A stretch of 54,370 bases of DNA from Epsilonproteobacteria bacterium (ex Lamellibrachia satsuma) (GCA_003934925.1 JQIX01000003.1:1-54370), one strand, 5' to 3'; shown: positions 32,775-42,388, counted from the first letter of the stretch. Notes: generated by a model from the letters alone, not told the origin. A program made the numbers and translations.

Positions 32775-34047
32775 CCAGAACGGCCTCTCTCTCGATCAGG
32801 CACCCCCTATCTCAGTTGTATTCCGTTTCTTTTTTTCAGGAGCTCTTTTTGGCATACTTGCCGGAATACTCATTTTTTTTTACAGAACTGATATTTTTGA
32901 TGCCAGCTCCATAGCTGCTGTTACATTCACACATACATTGACCCTTGGTGTCATGCTCTCTATAATGTTTGCTGCACTCTTTCAAATGCTGCCGGTCATC
33001 GCCGGGGTCACACTTACTTCACCCGTAAAAAAAGCCAACTGGGTACAATATCCTTTTGTAGCCGGTGTGATTTCTCTGCTTCTTGCCTTTAATCTCTCTA
33101 CACCATGGCTCTTTGGACTTGCATCACTGCTCCTGGGAGCAAGTCTTCTCCCTATTGCATTCATTATGCTCAAAAACCTGCTACAGCTTCCCAACCATAG
33201 TTCTTCTTCAAAAGGAATGCTGACAGCTCTGTTATCTTTGGTTATTTTGATTTTTTTGGCTCTTTACATGACAGGGACACTTGCTGGAGCGCTGGAGGGG
33301 GCATACTATACACAGATCAAAGAGGCACATTACTCGTTCGGTCTTTTTGGTTGGATAGCCCTGCTGATCATCTCTATCTCTTTTCAGGTCATTGAAATGT
33401 TCTACGTCACACCGGCCTATCCGGTACTTGTCAGCAGATATTTGCCAATGACGCTGCTGTTGCTGCTCATCATCTCTACTCTCATAGGACTTTTTTATCC
33501 CGACATTTGGGGGGTTTCAAATATTCTGCTTGCTCTGCTGCTAAGTGGCTATGCCCTCTTGACACTCAAACGATTGACACAAAAAAAACGCCCACTGACA
33601 GATGCCACCGTATGGTTCTGGCGTTTAGGGCTCAGCTCCCTTCTTGTCAGTATGTTGTCAATGGTACTGACACCTTTTATGGATAACATGTTCATAAAGA
33701 CATTGAGCTATATTTTCTTTGCATCATTTGCGCTGAGCATCGTCTTTGCCATGTTCTACAAAATAGTACCATTCCTGACATGGTTCCACCTGAATTCACA
33801 GGGCTACTTTACCGCACCCATGATGCATGAGGTCATTCACCCGAAAACAGCCAAAAAACATCTTTATATTCATTTGGCTACCATTGTCACTTTTGTCCTG
33901 TCGGTCTTTATTCCCCCATTCATCTTTGTAGCAGGTTTTTTGACAATAGTCTCATTCACATGGATGACATACCAGATCATCCATGCACACAAACTTTATA
34001 AACATACACAGGAAACAGGTGAGAAATTTGATATGGGGAATATGTAG
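32767..34047 (+). CDS. polytopic membrane protein, NnrS/heme-copper-oxidase-I-like
   Basis: The 426 residues contain about twelve hydrophobic helices. Conserved-looking histidines occur in FTHTLTLGVMLS, AHYSFGLFGWIALL and MMHEVIHPKTAKKHLYIHL, and could bind haem or copper as in NnrS or heme-copper oxidase subunit I relatives. It starts with GTG at 32767. Together with the hemerythrin and DUF2249 genes it suggests an NO- or oxygen-related membrane function. The biochemical role is not established by the sequence. Confidence 0.65.
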   Translation: MFDQNGLSLDQAPPISVVFRFFFSGALFGILAGILIFFYRTDIFDASSIAAVTFTHTLTLGVMLSIMFAALFQMLPVIAGVTLTSPVKKANWVQYPFVAGVISLLLAFNLSTPWLFGLASLLLGASLLPIAFIMLKNLLQLPNHSSSSKGMLTALLSLVILIFLALYMTGTLAGALEGAYYTQIKEAHYSFGLFGWIALLIISISFQVIEMFYVTPAYPVLVSRYLPMTLLLLLIISTLIGLFYPDIWGVSNILLALLLSGYALLTLKRLTQKKRPLTDATVWFWRLGLSSLLVSMLSMVLTPFMDNMFIKTLSYIFFASFALSIVFAMFYKIVPFLTWFHLNSQGYFTAPMMHEVIHPKTAKKHLYIHLATIVTFVLSVFIPPFIFVAGFLTIVSFTWMTYQIIHAHKLYKHTQETGEKFDMGNM

Positions 34048-34126
34048 GGTGGGCTTTAGCCGACCATCATATAGAAATATTGTTAATAAAATAAAGAGTT
34101 TCAAGGTCGGCTAAAGCTCACCCTAC
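34044..34126. repeat. REP-like inverted repeat acting between convergent genes
   Basis: GTAGGGTGGGCTTTAGCCG-type arms of 22 bp (34044-34065 and 34105-34126) are inverted with one mismatch and separated by 39 bp. The left arm begins at the stop of the membrane-protein gene and the right arm ends 4 bp from the murE stop. It probably serves as a bidirectional transcript-end hairpin. Confidence 0.75.
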
Positions 34127-34130
34127 GGAA

Positions 34131-35423
34131 TTATTGAATTCCCAACAATTCTCTAACAACTTCTCTATCATCAAAAGGATGCTTCACCCCTTTGATCTCC
34201 TGATAATCCTCGTCCCCCTTACCAAGTATAAGAAGTACTTCATTAGGTTCCAATGCATCAAGTGCCATCTTAATAGCAAGTCTTCTGTCAGGGGTAGCCG
34301 TCACATGCTCTTTACCATGAAGCCCGACAAGAATATCTTCAAGTATCATTTCCGGTACTTCATCACGCGGGTTATCTGATGTTACATAGATCTTGTTGGC
34401 ATATCTGCCGGCAGCGGCTCCCATACGGGGACGTTTCTCTTTATCACGGTTACCTCCTGCCCCAAAGACCACGGAAATATCTCTGTCTTTCATAGACTCC
34501 AGCACAGCATGAATACCGTCATCCGTATGGGCAAAATCCACAATAACAAGCGGATCACGGCTTACAACTTCCATGCGCCCGGCAACTCCGGCAAAATTTC
34601 CGACCACTTCACAGATCTCTTCTATATTCCTGCCTGTCAGCATCTGTACTGAACCGATCGCTGCCATAAGGTTAAAAAGATTGAAGAGTCCTACCATCGG
34701 GGAATGGAAAGTCGCTTCTGTCTGCATATGTTTAATGCCTGCAGTGATACCGTGAAGAAGCGAAAATGCCTGTACCTTGAATGTTGCAGGTTCATCCACA
34801 CCGTAACTCTGGGCATTTTTTGGATTATACATAATATTTTTAATATCATCTTTGTTCAGCAGTTTGGGAGTTTCATCTGCGAAGAAAAGACTTTTAACTC
34901 GTCTATATTCCTCCACGGTCCCATGATAATCCAAATGATCACTGGTGACATTGGTATGCACTTTCAAAGTGAACTTGATCCCTTCTATACGCTTCTGGTC
35001 TATAGCATGGGAACTGACTTCCATAATGAAATAGTTGCACCCAAGATCCATCGTCTGTTTCATATTATGCAGCGTTTCCAGGATGGAAGGTGTCGTCATA
35101 CTCTTCTCTTCTATGCGCCTCTCCTGGGCAAACAATCCTCTCGTACCCTGAAGAGCAGGCTTCTCGCCAAGATCAAGCAAAAAAGAATAGATCGCCGCAG
35201 TGACTGTCGTCTTTCCGTTCGTACCTGTCACCCCTACGACTTTCATCTTTTCAAGTCCCCAAAGTGCGATAAGCTCTTCAGGAGTGATATATTCTGGTTT
35301 TGGATCCAGCTTTTCATAATAAGCACTGTTTTGTGCCGTTTTTAAAAAAATCGTGTTCTCATCCACTACATTCGTATCATCTGTTAAAAAGCCATAGCCC
35401 TTCTGCTCAAAGGCTAATTTCAC
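34131..35423 (-). CDS. murE: UDP-N-acetylmuramoyl-tripeptide synthetase
   Basis: MurE adds the third residue to the peptidoglycan stem peptide. The ATP-binding loop is VVGVTGTNGKTTV. The substrate-contact segments include NVTSDHLDYHGT and VVDFAHTDDGI, and the DNPR motif in VTSDNPRDEVP indicates meso-diaminopimelate specificity. At 430 residues it is shorter than E. coli MurE (495), as is common in this phylum. It overlaps the upstream TPR gene by 4 bp; the order nfu-like, small protein, murE is shared with Helicobacter pylori. Confidence 0.95.
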   Translation of the reverse strand: MKLAFEQKGYGFLTDDTNVVDENTIFLKTAQNSAYYEKLDPKPEYITPEELIALWGLEKMKVVGVTGTNGKTTVTAAIYSFLLDLGEKPALQGTRGLFAQERRIEEKSMTTPSILETLHNMKQTMDLGCNYFIMEVSSHAIDQKRIEGIKFTLKVHTNVTSDHLDYHGTVEEYRRVKSLFFADETPKLLNKDDIKNIMYNPKNAQSYGVDEPATFKVQAFSLLHGITAGIKHMQTEATFHSPMVGLFNLFNLMAAIGSVQMLTGRNIEEICEVVGNFAGVAGRMEVVSRDPLVIVDFAHTDDGIHAVLESMKDRDISVVFGAGGNRDKEKRPRMGAAAGRYANKIYVTSDNPRDEVPEMILEDILVGLHGKEHVTATPDRRLAIKMALDALEPNEVLLILGKGDEDYQEIKGVKHPFDDREVVRELLGIQ

Positions 35424-36001
35424 TTCTGTGCTCCTCTGACAACATTATAGAGCGCCAGGACATCCTGGTCATCGCCGAACAGACTGCTGGTTGCATCAAG
35501 ATAGCCTAATGCCATTTCATCGAAACCTTCATTGGCCAACCTTGTGACAAAATCTATAAATTCATCTTTATCTGTAATGACCACCTTGGTCGAAAACATG
35601 ATATCTTCAAATGTTTTTTTAAAACTTCCCCGACTTTTTACAAGGGCCAGAAAATCGCTGTAACATATACCATCTCCATACTCTACCTCTTCTTGTATCG
35701 GGTCGTTCAAAAGTTCCTGTATCTTGTGTTTTGTAATGTCCAAAGAGTTTATAAGACTATCAATGATCTCTACTGCATTCTCTTTTTCTGCCTTGATCAT
35801 TTGATAGTAGTCAAATAAGGCCTGTGCCTCCTCTTCACTCTCTGCACCCAGGTCACTTAGGTACACACCTATTCTTGCTTCATCCAATGAAGGATAATCC
35901 TTCAATATAAGTCCATAACTTCTTAAAGCCTTTTCGTAATCCCCTTTAAGGAATTCTCCCTCGGCTCTTTGTAATAATAAATTTTGACTAACTTTACTCA
36001 T
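35420..36001 (-). CDS. conserved TPR-like protein
   Basis: The 193 residues start with a TPR-like pair of helices (LQRAEGEFLKGDYEKALRSYG) and are helical and acidic throughout. A central loop has the pattern YGDGICYSDFLALVKSRG. The gene lies between nfu and murE, 1 bp and -4 bp from its neighbours, and its position is conserved in the phylum. No catalytic motif is seen; a structural or scaffolding role is likely. Confidence 0.7.
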   Translation of the reverse strand: MSKVSQNLLLQRAEGEFLKGDYEKALRSYGLILKDYPSLDEARIGVYLSDLGAESEEEAQALFDYYQMIKAEKENAVEIIDSLINSLDITKHKIQELLNDPIQEEVEYGDGICYSDFLALVKSRGSFKKTFEDIMFSTKVVITDKDEFIDFVTRLANEGFDEMALGYLDATSSLFGDDQDVLALYNVVRGAQK

Positions 36002-36002
36002 T

Positions 36003-36281
36003 TTATCCTAATTGATCCAATTTATCTTCCCAGCCCTTGGGTACGCTCATCACTGTTATCTCAGGGTGTATCAATGTTTGAAGTTGGCGTTCTACACCGA
36101 ATTTGATGGTAGTCCCTGCACTTCCACATCCAACACAGGCACCCTGAAGCTGTACGTATACCACACCGTCTTTAATATCTATCAGTTCTATATCACCGCC
36201 GTCCAACTTAATGGAAGGCCTTACTTTATCTATAATATTTTTAACGGCCGGCTGTAATTCTTCATCTGTAAACGGGATCAA
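36003..36281 (-). CDS. Nfu-type iron-sulfur cluster carrier
   Basis: The 92 residues are a stand-alone NifU C-terminal domain: VRPSIKLDGGDIELIDI, then VYVQLQGACVGCGSAGTTIKFGVE, with the CxxC pair that carries a 4Fe-4S cluster between subunits. It delivers clusters to target proteins. It is the first gene of an operon with the TPR protein and murE. Confidence 0.93.
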   Translation of the reverse strand: MIPFTDEELQPAVKNIIDKVRPSIKLDGGDIELIDIKDGVVYVQLQGACVGCGSAGTTIKFGVERQLQTLIHPEITVMSVPKGWEDKLDQLG

Positions 36282-36584
36282 TATTTCTCCTTAACAAAGA
36301 CATTTTCTATAAATGTCCAATATAATTTAATTATAACAAAATCATAGTAAAAACTATATGCGCTACTATGCTCTCTAGCTGTTTATACACTAAAAGTATT
36401 ATTTTGTCAATAGATGGGTTATAGGGATTTTAAAAGTTTGATAATCGTACTCAAGGCAAAGCCTTGAAATACTGAAGTACAATACACTAAAATGCGAGAT
36501 TCGTCGCATAAGCCTACTGCTGAAGTAAGCCCAGTGTTAACGTAGTGATATGGAGCTTTACTCTATACGCGTACGATTTAATGG
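36282..36584. other. 303-bp spacer with repeat-like sequence
   Basis: There is no gene. 36443-36578 is bounded by inverted 8-mers AATCGTAC/GTACGATT and contains two hairpins: CAAGGC-AAA-GCCTTG (36452-36466) and ATGCGA-loop-TCGCAT (36492-36509). The order AAGGCAAGG... to GCATAAG resembles part of the MITE at 31092 read in reverse. It ends 7 bp before the rplQ stop. Confidence 0.45.
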
Positions 36585-36935
36585 CTATACTAATTCGATG
36601 ATCGCCATAGGTGCTGAATCACCTTTTCTCATACGTGTTTTAATAATTCTTGTATATCCACCGTTTCTATCGCTATACTTTGGTGCAATCTCGTTTACAA
36701 GCGTATTTGTACATTCTTTGTGTTGCAACATTGCAAAAATCGCTCTATGTGCATTTAGATCACCAGCAGATGCTTTTGTGATCAGTTTTTCATAGTAGCT
36801 TCTAAGCTCTTTTGCTTTTGGCAATGTAGTCTCGATCTTACCCTCTTTTGTCAAAGCAATAGAAAGGTTTTTAAGAAGCGCCGCTCTGTGAGAAGACGTT
36901 CTGTTTAATTTACGGTAACCATGCTTATGTCTCAT
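36585..36935 (-). CDS. rplQ: 50S ribosomal protein L17
   Basis: L17 begins [19 protein letters not shown], the family signature, followed by [18 protein letters not shown]. At 116 residues it is the usual size for the core protein. It is the last gene of the alpha operon, 29 bp after rpoA. Confidence 0.97.
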   Translation of the reverse strand: MRHKHGYRKLNRTSSHRAALLKNLSIALTKEGKIETTLPKAKELRSYYEKLITKASAGDLNAHRAIFAMLQHKECTNTLVNEIAPKYSDRNGGYTRIIKTRMRKGDSAPMAIIELV

Positions 36936-36964
36936 GTCTTTCCTTTACATTTACGCTTAAGGCA

Positions 36965-37966
36965 CTATGCTTTAAGCTGTTCTATTTTTTTCACAAGATT
37001 TGCTCTTGTAACATCTGCGAGTTCAAAATCAGAACCAAATCCATGCTCTACAAGACATTCATTGATCTCATCCAAAGATTTTTTACCAAGGTTTTTAATA
37101 TTCTTGATCTCATTTTCACTCATCAATACCAATTCACCAAGGAACTTCAATCCTGCTCTGTCAAGTGAGTTGAAGGATCTTGCACTGAGTCCAAGACTGT
37201 CTACTGTTTGCATAAAAGGTTTGAGTTCACTGTCATCACTGTTTCTTTTTACCGGTGTAGCACTGATATCTACATCAAGTACACCACTGAATACAGAGAG
37301 TTGCTTATTCATCACTTCAAGTGCATTTGTAAATGCTTCAACTGGACCAATCTGAGCATCTGTTTCGATGTCAAAAGTGATCTTTTCAAAGTTTGGGTTG
37401 TCCTCTACGAGTACAGGCTCGATCTTATAGTTTGCTTTTCTTACCGGTGTAAAAAAGGCATCCAATGCAATTGCGCTTGGATCTACATCATCTCTAAGGT
37501 CCTCACTTGGCACATAACCGATCCCTTTCGAGATCACTACTGTAAAGTTCAATTCAGCATCTTCATTCAATGTAGCAAGCGGAAGATCACCATTTACTAT
37601 TTCAATCTGATCATTGTTAAGATCCTGTGCTGTCACTTCTTTATATCCGGAGAAACTGTATTTAAGTTCTACTCTGTCACTATCATCTTTAATTTTAAAA
37701 CGAATGTTCTTGAGGTTGATAATAAACACAGCAACATCTTCATGCATACCTCTAATGGTGTCAAACTCATGTGCAGCACCTTCTATCTTTACAGAGATCG
37801 GTGCATAACCGATAGAAGAACCTAAGATAAGTCTTCTAAGTGGATGCGCAAGTGTAACAGCATAACCGCTTTCAAAAGGATAAGCGATGATCTCAGCATG
37901 ATTTTCACTGATCTCATTGACTTCTACCTCTGTCGGCATAAACGGTGCAACTTTAATTTTTCTCAT
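36965..37966 (-). CDS. rpoA: RNA polymerase alpha subunit
   Basis: Alpha dimerises to assemble RNA polymerase and contacts activators such as PhoB-class regulators. The N-terminal domain shows YAVTLAHPLRRLILGSSIG; the C-terminal domain, after a short linker, includes RSFNSLDRAGLKFLGELV and NLGKKSLDEINECL. The 333 residues are normal. Confidence 0.97.
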   Translation of the reverse strand: MRKIKVAPFMPTEVEVNEISENHAEIIAYPFESGYAVTLAHPLRRLILGSSIGYAPISVKIEGAAHEFDTIRGMHEDVAVFIINLKNIRFKIKDDSDRVELKYSFSGYKEVTAQDLNNDQIEIVNGDLPLATLNEDAELNFTVVISKGIGYVPSEDLRDDVDPSAIALDAFFTPVRKANYKIEPVLVEDNPNFEKITFDIETDAQIGPVEAFTNALEVMNKQLSVFSGVLDVDISATPVKRNSDDSELKPFMQTVDSLGLSARSFNSLDRAGLKFLGELVLMSENEIKNIKNLGKKSLDEINECLVEHGFGSDFELADVTRANLVKKIEQLKA

Positions 37967-37987
37967 TAGCTAACCTTTACTTATGTA

Positions 37988-38614
37988 TTATTTAGAGTAA
38001 AGCTCGACGATTAGACGCTCTTCAACTGGGATTGCGATTTCTTCTCTTTCTGGAATTCTTGTAAAAAGACCAAAAAGTTTTTCTTTATCCGTATCAACCC
38101 ACTCTACCATACCAGTTTGGTTAGTGAGTTCGATTGCTCTAAGGATCTGAGGATTTGTTTTGCTCTTCTCTCTGATCTCTATTTTTTGTCCTGCTTTTAC
38201 TCTAAAGGAAGGAATATCTACTCTTTTCCCGTCAACCAATACATGTCCGTGATTTACGAATTGTCTAGCAGATGCTCTCGTTGTAGCAAATCCCATTCTG
38301 TAAACTACGTTGTCAAGTCTTTGCTCAAGAAGTTGGATAAGGATCGAACCTGTATTGCCATCTTTTGAGTTCGCTTCTTTGTAAAGTGCTCTAAACTGTT
38401 TTTCACTCACACCATACATAAATTTAGCTTTTTGTTTTTCTTGAAGTTGAAGACCGTATTCACTGATCTTTGTTCTTCTCTGCCCATGTTGTCCCGGTGC
38501 ATATGGTCTTTTCTCCAATGCACTTTTGCCAGCGAGCTTTCTCTCACCTTTTAATCCAAGATCAACACCAAGTCTTCTTTCTAGTTTTTCAACTGGACCT
38601 CTATATCTTGCCAT
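37988..38614 (-). CDS. rpsD: 30S ribosomal protein S4
   Basis: S4 starts [16 protein letters not shown] and lacks the N-terminal zinc cysteines, so it is the C-minus form. The RNA-binding S4 domain lies around residues 95-155 ([22 protein letters not shown]). It is a primary 16S rRNA binder and, in E. coli, represses this operon. Confidence 0.97.
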   Translation of the reverse strand: MARYRGPVEKLERRLGVDLGLKGERKLAGKSALEKRPYAPGQHGQRRTKISEYGLQLQEKQKAKFMYGVSEKQFRALYKEANSKDGNTGSILIQLLEQRLDNVVYRMGFATTRASARQFVNHGHVLVDGKRVDIPSFRVKAGQKIEIREKSKTNPQILRAIELTNQTGMVEWVDTDKEKLFGLFTRIPEREEIAIPVEERLIVELYSK

Positions 38615-38616
38615 GC

Positions 38617-38991
38617 TTATACCCTTCTCTTCTTAGGTGGTCTACAACCGTTGTGAGGAAGTGGTGTAATATCTTTTAAGAATGTTACACGAATACCTTC
38701 AGTTGCACCAATTGCTTTAACAGCAGTATCTCTACCTGAACCAGGACCTTGAACTTTGATCCCTACTTCTTTGATACCGTTCTCTTTTGCTTTTGCCATC
38801 GCATCTGCTACCGCTTCTGTAGCGGCAAACGGAGTCGACTTCTTGCTTCCTTTGAAACCCAGTGCACCAGCACTGCTCCAAGAAATAACGTTACCCATTT
38901 CATCTGTTACTGTAATCACAGTATTGTTAAAAGTAGCAGCTACGTAAACTACACCTTTAGCAATACTTTTTTTTGCTTTTTTCTTAGCCAT
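38617..38991 (-). CDS. rpsK: 30S ribosomal protein S11
   Basis: S11 carries [28 protein letters not shown]-type [12 protein letters not shown] and the terminal [13 protein letters not shown]. The 124 residues are normal. It lies 2 bp upstream of rpsD in the alpha operon. Confidence 0.97.
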   Translation of the reverse strand: MAKKKAKKSIAKGVVYVAATFNNTVITVTDEMGNVISWSSAGALGFKGSKKSTPFAATEAVADAMAKAKENGIKEVGIKVQGPGSGRDTAVKAIGATEGIRVTFLKDITPLPHNGCRPPKKRRV

Positions 38992-39004
38992 ACTTCGCTA
39001 CTCC

Positions 39005-39367
39005 TTACGCTGCACCGACAGTTTTACGCTTACCTTTTCTTGTACGCGCATTTGTCTTTGTTTTTTGACCACGACAAGGTAGCCCTCTTCTGTGTCTAAG
39101 GCCTCTATATGAACCTAAGTCCATAAGTGCTTTAATGTCAAGTGTCACTTTTTTTCTAAGATCACCTTCAACCATAACATTCTCTTGAATATCATTACGG
39201 ATCAATGCTGCTTCTGCATCTGAAAGTTCATGTACTCTTTTATTATAATCAACACCTGTTCTGTCAAGAATTTTTCTTGAAGTTGTCAAACCGATACCAT
39301 AAATGTAAGTAAGTGCATACTCCATTCTTTTCTTTTGTGGTAAATCAACACCTGCAATACGTGCCAT
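39005..39367 (-). CDS. rpsM: 30S ribosomal protein S13
   Basis: S13 starts [19 protein letters not shown], and the C-terminal tail [19 protein letters not shown] enters the subunit interface. The 120 residues are normal. It follows rpmJ by 2 bp. Confidence 0.97.
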   Translation of the reverse strand: MARIAGVDLPQKKRMEYALTYIYGIGLTTSRKILDRTGVDYNKRVHELSDAEAALIRNDIQENVMVEGDLRKKVTLDIKALMDLGSYRGLRHRRGLPCRGQKTKTNARTRKGKRKTVGAA

Positions 39368-39369
39368 GT

Positions 39370-39483
39370 TTATCCTTGTCTTTGTTTATGTTTTGGATTT
39401 TTACAAATCACGCGTACGATACCCTTGCGTTTAATGATCTTGCAATCATCACACATTTTTTTAACTGATGGTCTAACCTTCAT
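39370..39483 (-). CDS. rpmJ: 50S ribosomal protein L36
   Basis: The real start is the ATG at 39483, preceded by CACAGGAG; the longer open frame upstream is leader. The 37-residue protein [19 protein letters not shown] ends HKQRQG and keeps the zinc ligands CDDC, C and H (the C-plus form). It is the first gene of the alpha operon. Confidence 0.96.
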   Translation of the reverse strand: MKVRPSVKKMCDDCKIIKRKGIVRVICKNPKHKQRQG

Positions 39484-39622
39484 TGGGTTACTCCTGTGAA
39501 ATATTGCACCTTTTGTTGCGTGGATCATTGAAGTTATCATGATCCAACCCTTGAGTAATCGGTGCGAATTAATCAAAGATTCTTCGCGCAGTTTCCTACT
39601 ACCCATAGTAATAGGGAGGAGG

Positions 39623-39628
39623 ATTATA
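39623..39628 (-). promoter_or_regulatory. -10 box of the alpha operon
   Basis: TATAAT on the minus strand starts a leader of about 130 nt before rpmJ. The leader contains GGGTAGTAGG near its 5' end and could fold. Such leaders are sites of ribosomal-protein autoregulation in E. coli; that role here is inference. Confidence 0.6.
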
Positions 39629-39685
39629 CCGAAAATATTATTAATTATATCTTATGTGAAAATATTTAAGGAAAGAGAGTTTTAC

Positions 39686-39709
39686 GTAGGGCGGATTTAT
39701 CCACCTTAC
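39686..39709. repeat. short hairpin of the GTAGGG(T/C)GG family
   Basis: An 11-bp stem with one mismatch and one G-U pair (GTAGGGCGGAT/ATCCACCTTAC, 2-nt loop) lies 4 bp from the infA stop. It resembles the arms of the repeat at 34044-34126 and may end infA transcripts. Confidence 0.55.
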
Positions 39710-39713
39710 ATAT

Positions 39714-39932
39714 CTATTTGTATCTAAATGTGATACGACCCTTGTCAAGGCTGTATGGAGTAAGCTCTACTTTTACTTTATCCCCGGGAAGGATCTTGAT
39801 GTAGTGCATTCTCATTTTTCCAGCGATATGACAGAGAACAATATGGCCGTTATCAAGCTCTACTCTGAATGTCGCATTTGGCAACGCTTCAACCACTTTA
39901 CCGTCTATTTCAATTACATCATCTTTAGCCAT
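39714..39932 (-). CDS. infA: translation initiation factor IF-1
   Basis: IF-1 is a single OB-fold of 72 residues: [19 protein letters not shown], then [20 protein letters not shown] and [16 protein letters not shown]. It blocks the ribosomal A site during initiation. SD sequence AAGGAAAA precedes the ATG. It lies 24 bp after map. Confidence 0.97.
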   Translation of the reverse strand: MAKDDVIEIDGKVVEALPNATFRVELDNGHIVLCHIAGKMRMHYIKILPGDKVKVELTPYSLDKGRITFRYK

Positions 39933-39956
39933 TGTTTTCCTTTTTGAATTTCTACG

Positions 39957-40715
39957 TTACTTTGCTTCTGTTAGTATGACCGCTTTGCCATCAACTACTG
40001 CTACCTGGTGTTCATAATGGGCTGTTCTAAGCTGATCTTCACTTATTACCGACCATTGATCTTCAAGCAGTACCGGAGTACCGCTCTTTTGACATATCAT
40101 AGGTTCCAGACAAAAGACCATTCCATTTTTTATCTTTGGGCCCTGGTTTGGTTTGCCTTCAAGATAATTGGGGATATTTGGCTCATCATGAGGTTTGGTA
40201 CCGATACCATGGCCGCAATAATCACGCAATGGAACAAAGCCCCTCTGGGTAATAAAGTCTTCAAGAATTTTTGTTAATTCTTTAAAACGCAACCCCGGTT
40301 TGATAGCATCGATTGCATGATAAAGTGCATCTTTTGCACAAGCGATAAGTGCTTCATCTTCTGGACTTATCTTGCCTACTGCCATAGTAATGGCCGCATC
40401 GCCATAATAGCCGTCCAATTTTGTACCGATATCCAAGCCCAGGATGTCACCTTCTTTGATAACCGTATCATCCGGTACGCCATGAATACATACTTCATTC
40501 ACTGAAGTACAGACAGAACCGGTAAATCCGTAAAGACCTTTAAACGACGGCTCTGCACCATGTTCGCGGATATAGGCTTCACCTAATGCATCGATCTCTT
40601 TCAGTGTCATACCCGGTTTGATTTCATTTTGAAGATATTGAAGTGTTTTACCAACGATCTCGCCAGCCTTTTTAAGCTTAGTAATCTCGTTAGGTTTTCT
40701 GATAGCGATAGCCAT
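39957..40715 (-). CDS. map: methionine aminopeptidase type I
   Basis: Map removes the initiator methionine. The five metal ligands are visible in order: Asp in LGLDIGTKLDGYYGDAA (two), His in YCGHGIGTKPHDEP, Glu in CLEPMI and Glu near the end in SVISEDQLRTAHYEHQV. It overlaps secY by one base (TAATG). The secY-map-infA order is common in bacteria. Confidence 0.97.
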   Translation of the reverse strand: MAIAIRKPNEITKLKKAGEIVGKTLQYLQNEIKPGMTLKEIDALGEAYIREHGAEPSFKGLYGFTGSVCTSVNEVCIHGVPDDTVIKEGDILGLDIGTKLDGYYGDAAITMAVGKISPEDEALIACAKDALYHAIDAIKPGLRFKELTKILEDFITQRGFVPLRDYCGHGIGTKPHDEPNIPNYLEGKPNQGPKIKNGMVFCLEPMICQKSGTPVLLEDQWSVISEDQLRTAHYEHQVAVVDGKAVILTEAK

Positions 40716-41977
40716 TATAGACCCACATTTCCTAATGTATCGTATTGATTCATTGTTCTTTGTGCTTCTATTTTTCTCATTGTGTCAAGTGCAACTTGAA
40801 CAATAATAAGTACGGATACCCCACCAAAGTAGAAACTGGCACCCATTCCTGAAATGATCGCAAATGGTACAGTAGCGATAATGGCAAGATACACAGCACC
40901 AGAACCGGTCAATCTGCTTGCCACTTCATTCAGGAATTCTTTAGTATGTTCACCTGGTCTAACTCCGGGAATGAATCCTCCTTGACGTTTTAAATTATCT
41001 GCAATATCTTTCGCATTGAATGCGATTGACGCATAGAAAAATGCAAAGAACATAACAAGTATGAAAGTAGCGATATTAAATACAATTCCACCTGGGGCCA
41101 ATGTATCAGCAATTGCTGTAACCCATGGGTTGGTACTTGTCTGAAGCACAGTCAAAGGGAACATCAACACTGCCGAAGCAAAGATAGGAGGAATAACACC
41201 TGAAAGGTTCACCTTTACAGGAATGTAATTCATAACCCTCTTTGTCTGATTCTGCATAATGGTCTTTCTTGAGTAAGAGATAGGGACTCTTCTCTCTCCA
41301 AGTTCCACATAGATAATTGCCAAAATAGTGATCAACATCACTGCCAAAATAGCCAGGATCAGCAAGAAGTTCATCTCACCTGCATTCACTGCTCTGATCG
41401 TATTTCCGATCGCTGCCGGTAAGCCCGACACAATACCTGCAAAAATGATCAGAGATATACCGTTACCGATACCTTTTTGAGTGATCTGTTCACCGATCCA
41501 CATAAGTAGCATTGTACCTGTCAGCATAGAGAATGTTGTCAAGACGGTAAACATTACCGGGTCGATCATTACAGCTGCTTCACCTGCGCGTCCCGTCATA
41601 CTTTGAAGTCCCATTGAGACACCAATAGCCTGTACTACAGTGATAAAGATAGTGAAATAACGAATGATCTGCATATATTTTTGCATACCGTCACGTTCTT
41701 TTTTCATTTGGCCAAGTGTAGGAAAAGTTGCTGCAAGAAGTTCCATCACGATGGAAGCAGTAATGTAAGGCATAATACCTAATGAGATGATACTTAATCG
41801 TCTAACTGCATTACCAGAGAACATATTCATCATCCCAAGAGCATTGTTCGAGTTATTATCAAAGAACTCTTTGATAACACCCAAATCAACACCTGGAGTC
41901 GGAATATAGGCTAAAACTCTGTACGCAAAAAGGAATCCTAACGTAATGAGGATTTTTTGAGTTAAAGCGTTACCCAT
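40715..41977 (-). CDS. secY: preprotein translocase subunit SecY
   Basis: SecY forms the protein-conducting channel of the inner membrane. The 420 residues contain ten membrane helices, the plug region after helix 1, YVELGERRVPISY in a cytoplasmic loop and GFIPGVRPGEHTKEFL before helix 8. It lies 2 bp after rplO. Confidence 0.97.
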   Translation of the reverse strand: MGNALTQKILITLGFLFAYRVLAYIPTPGVDLGVIKEFFDNNSNNALGMMNMFSGNAVRRLSIISLGIMPYITASIVMELLAATFPTLGQMKKERDGMQKYMQIIRYFTIFITVVQAIGVSMGLQSMTGRAGEAAVMIDPVMFTVLTTFSMLTGTMLLMWIGEQITQKGIGNGISLIIFAGIVSGLPAAIGNTIRAVNAGEMNFLLILAILAVMLITILAIIYVELGERRVPISYSRKTIMQNQTKRVMNYIPVKVNLSGVIPPIFASAVLMFPLTVLQTSTNPWVTAIADTLAPGGIVFNIATFILVMFFAFFYASIAFNAKDIADNLKRQGGFIPGVRPGEHTKEFLNEVASRLTGSGAVYLAIIATVPFAIISGMGASFYFGGVSVLIIVQVALDTMRKIEAQRTMNQYDTLGNVGL

Positions 41978-41979
41978 AA

Positions 41980-42378
41980 TTATTTTCCGCTTGTGGTAAC
42001 AGCTTCGTCTTTGATCTTAGGTGCAAGATCTTTTGCACTGGCACCGATCAATTTCACTCTTGTTACAGTTTTCTGCAATTTATGAACTGATTTGATGCTC
42101 TCCAGAGTAATTTCAGAAAGCTCAGCGATCGCTTTGATCTTTTCTACATTGATCACATACGGTTTCTCTATTTTTGAAACAAAACCGATCTTAGGCAATC
42201 TTTTGTAGAGTGGCATTTGTCCACCTTCAAAACCTCTTTTTCTTTTGTAACCAGATCTTGCCTTTTGACCTTTGTTACCACGTCCGGCTGTTTTACCTGT
42301 TCCTGAACCTTGACCACGTCCAACTCTTTTTCTGTTACGAGTTGAACCTGGAGCTGGTTGTAAATTATGTAAACCCAT
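41980..42378 (-). CDS. rplO: 50S ribosomal protein L15
   Basis: L15 has the glycine/arginine-rich N-terminus ([20 protein letters not shown]) that threads into 23S rRNA, and a compact C-terminal domain. It follows rpsE by only 10 bp; rpmD (L30), normally between them, is absent. Confidence 0.97.
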   Translation of the reverse strand: MGLHNLQPAPGSTRNRKRVGRGQGSGTGKTAGRGNKGQKARSGYKRKRGFEGGQMPLYKRLPKIGFVSKIEKPYVINVEKIKAIAELSEITLESIKSVHKLQKTVTRVKLIGASAKDLAPKIKDEAVTTSGK

Positions 42379-42388
42379 ACTTTACCCC

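Noticed and set aside
39484-39606. N-terminal extension of rpmJ (78-residue frame)
   Set aside because: The extension is non-family sequence, a strong SD sits before the ATG at 39483, and the region is downstream of a -10 box as leader.
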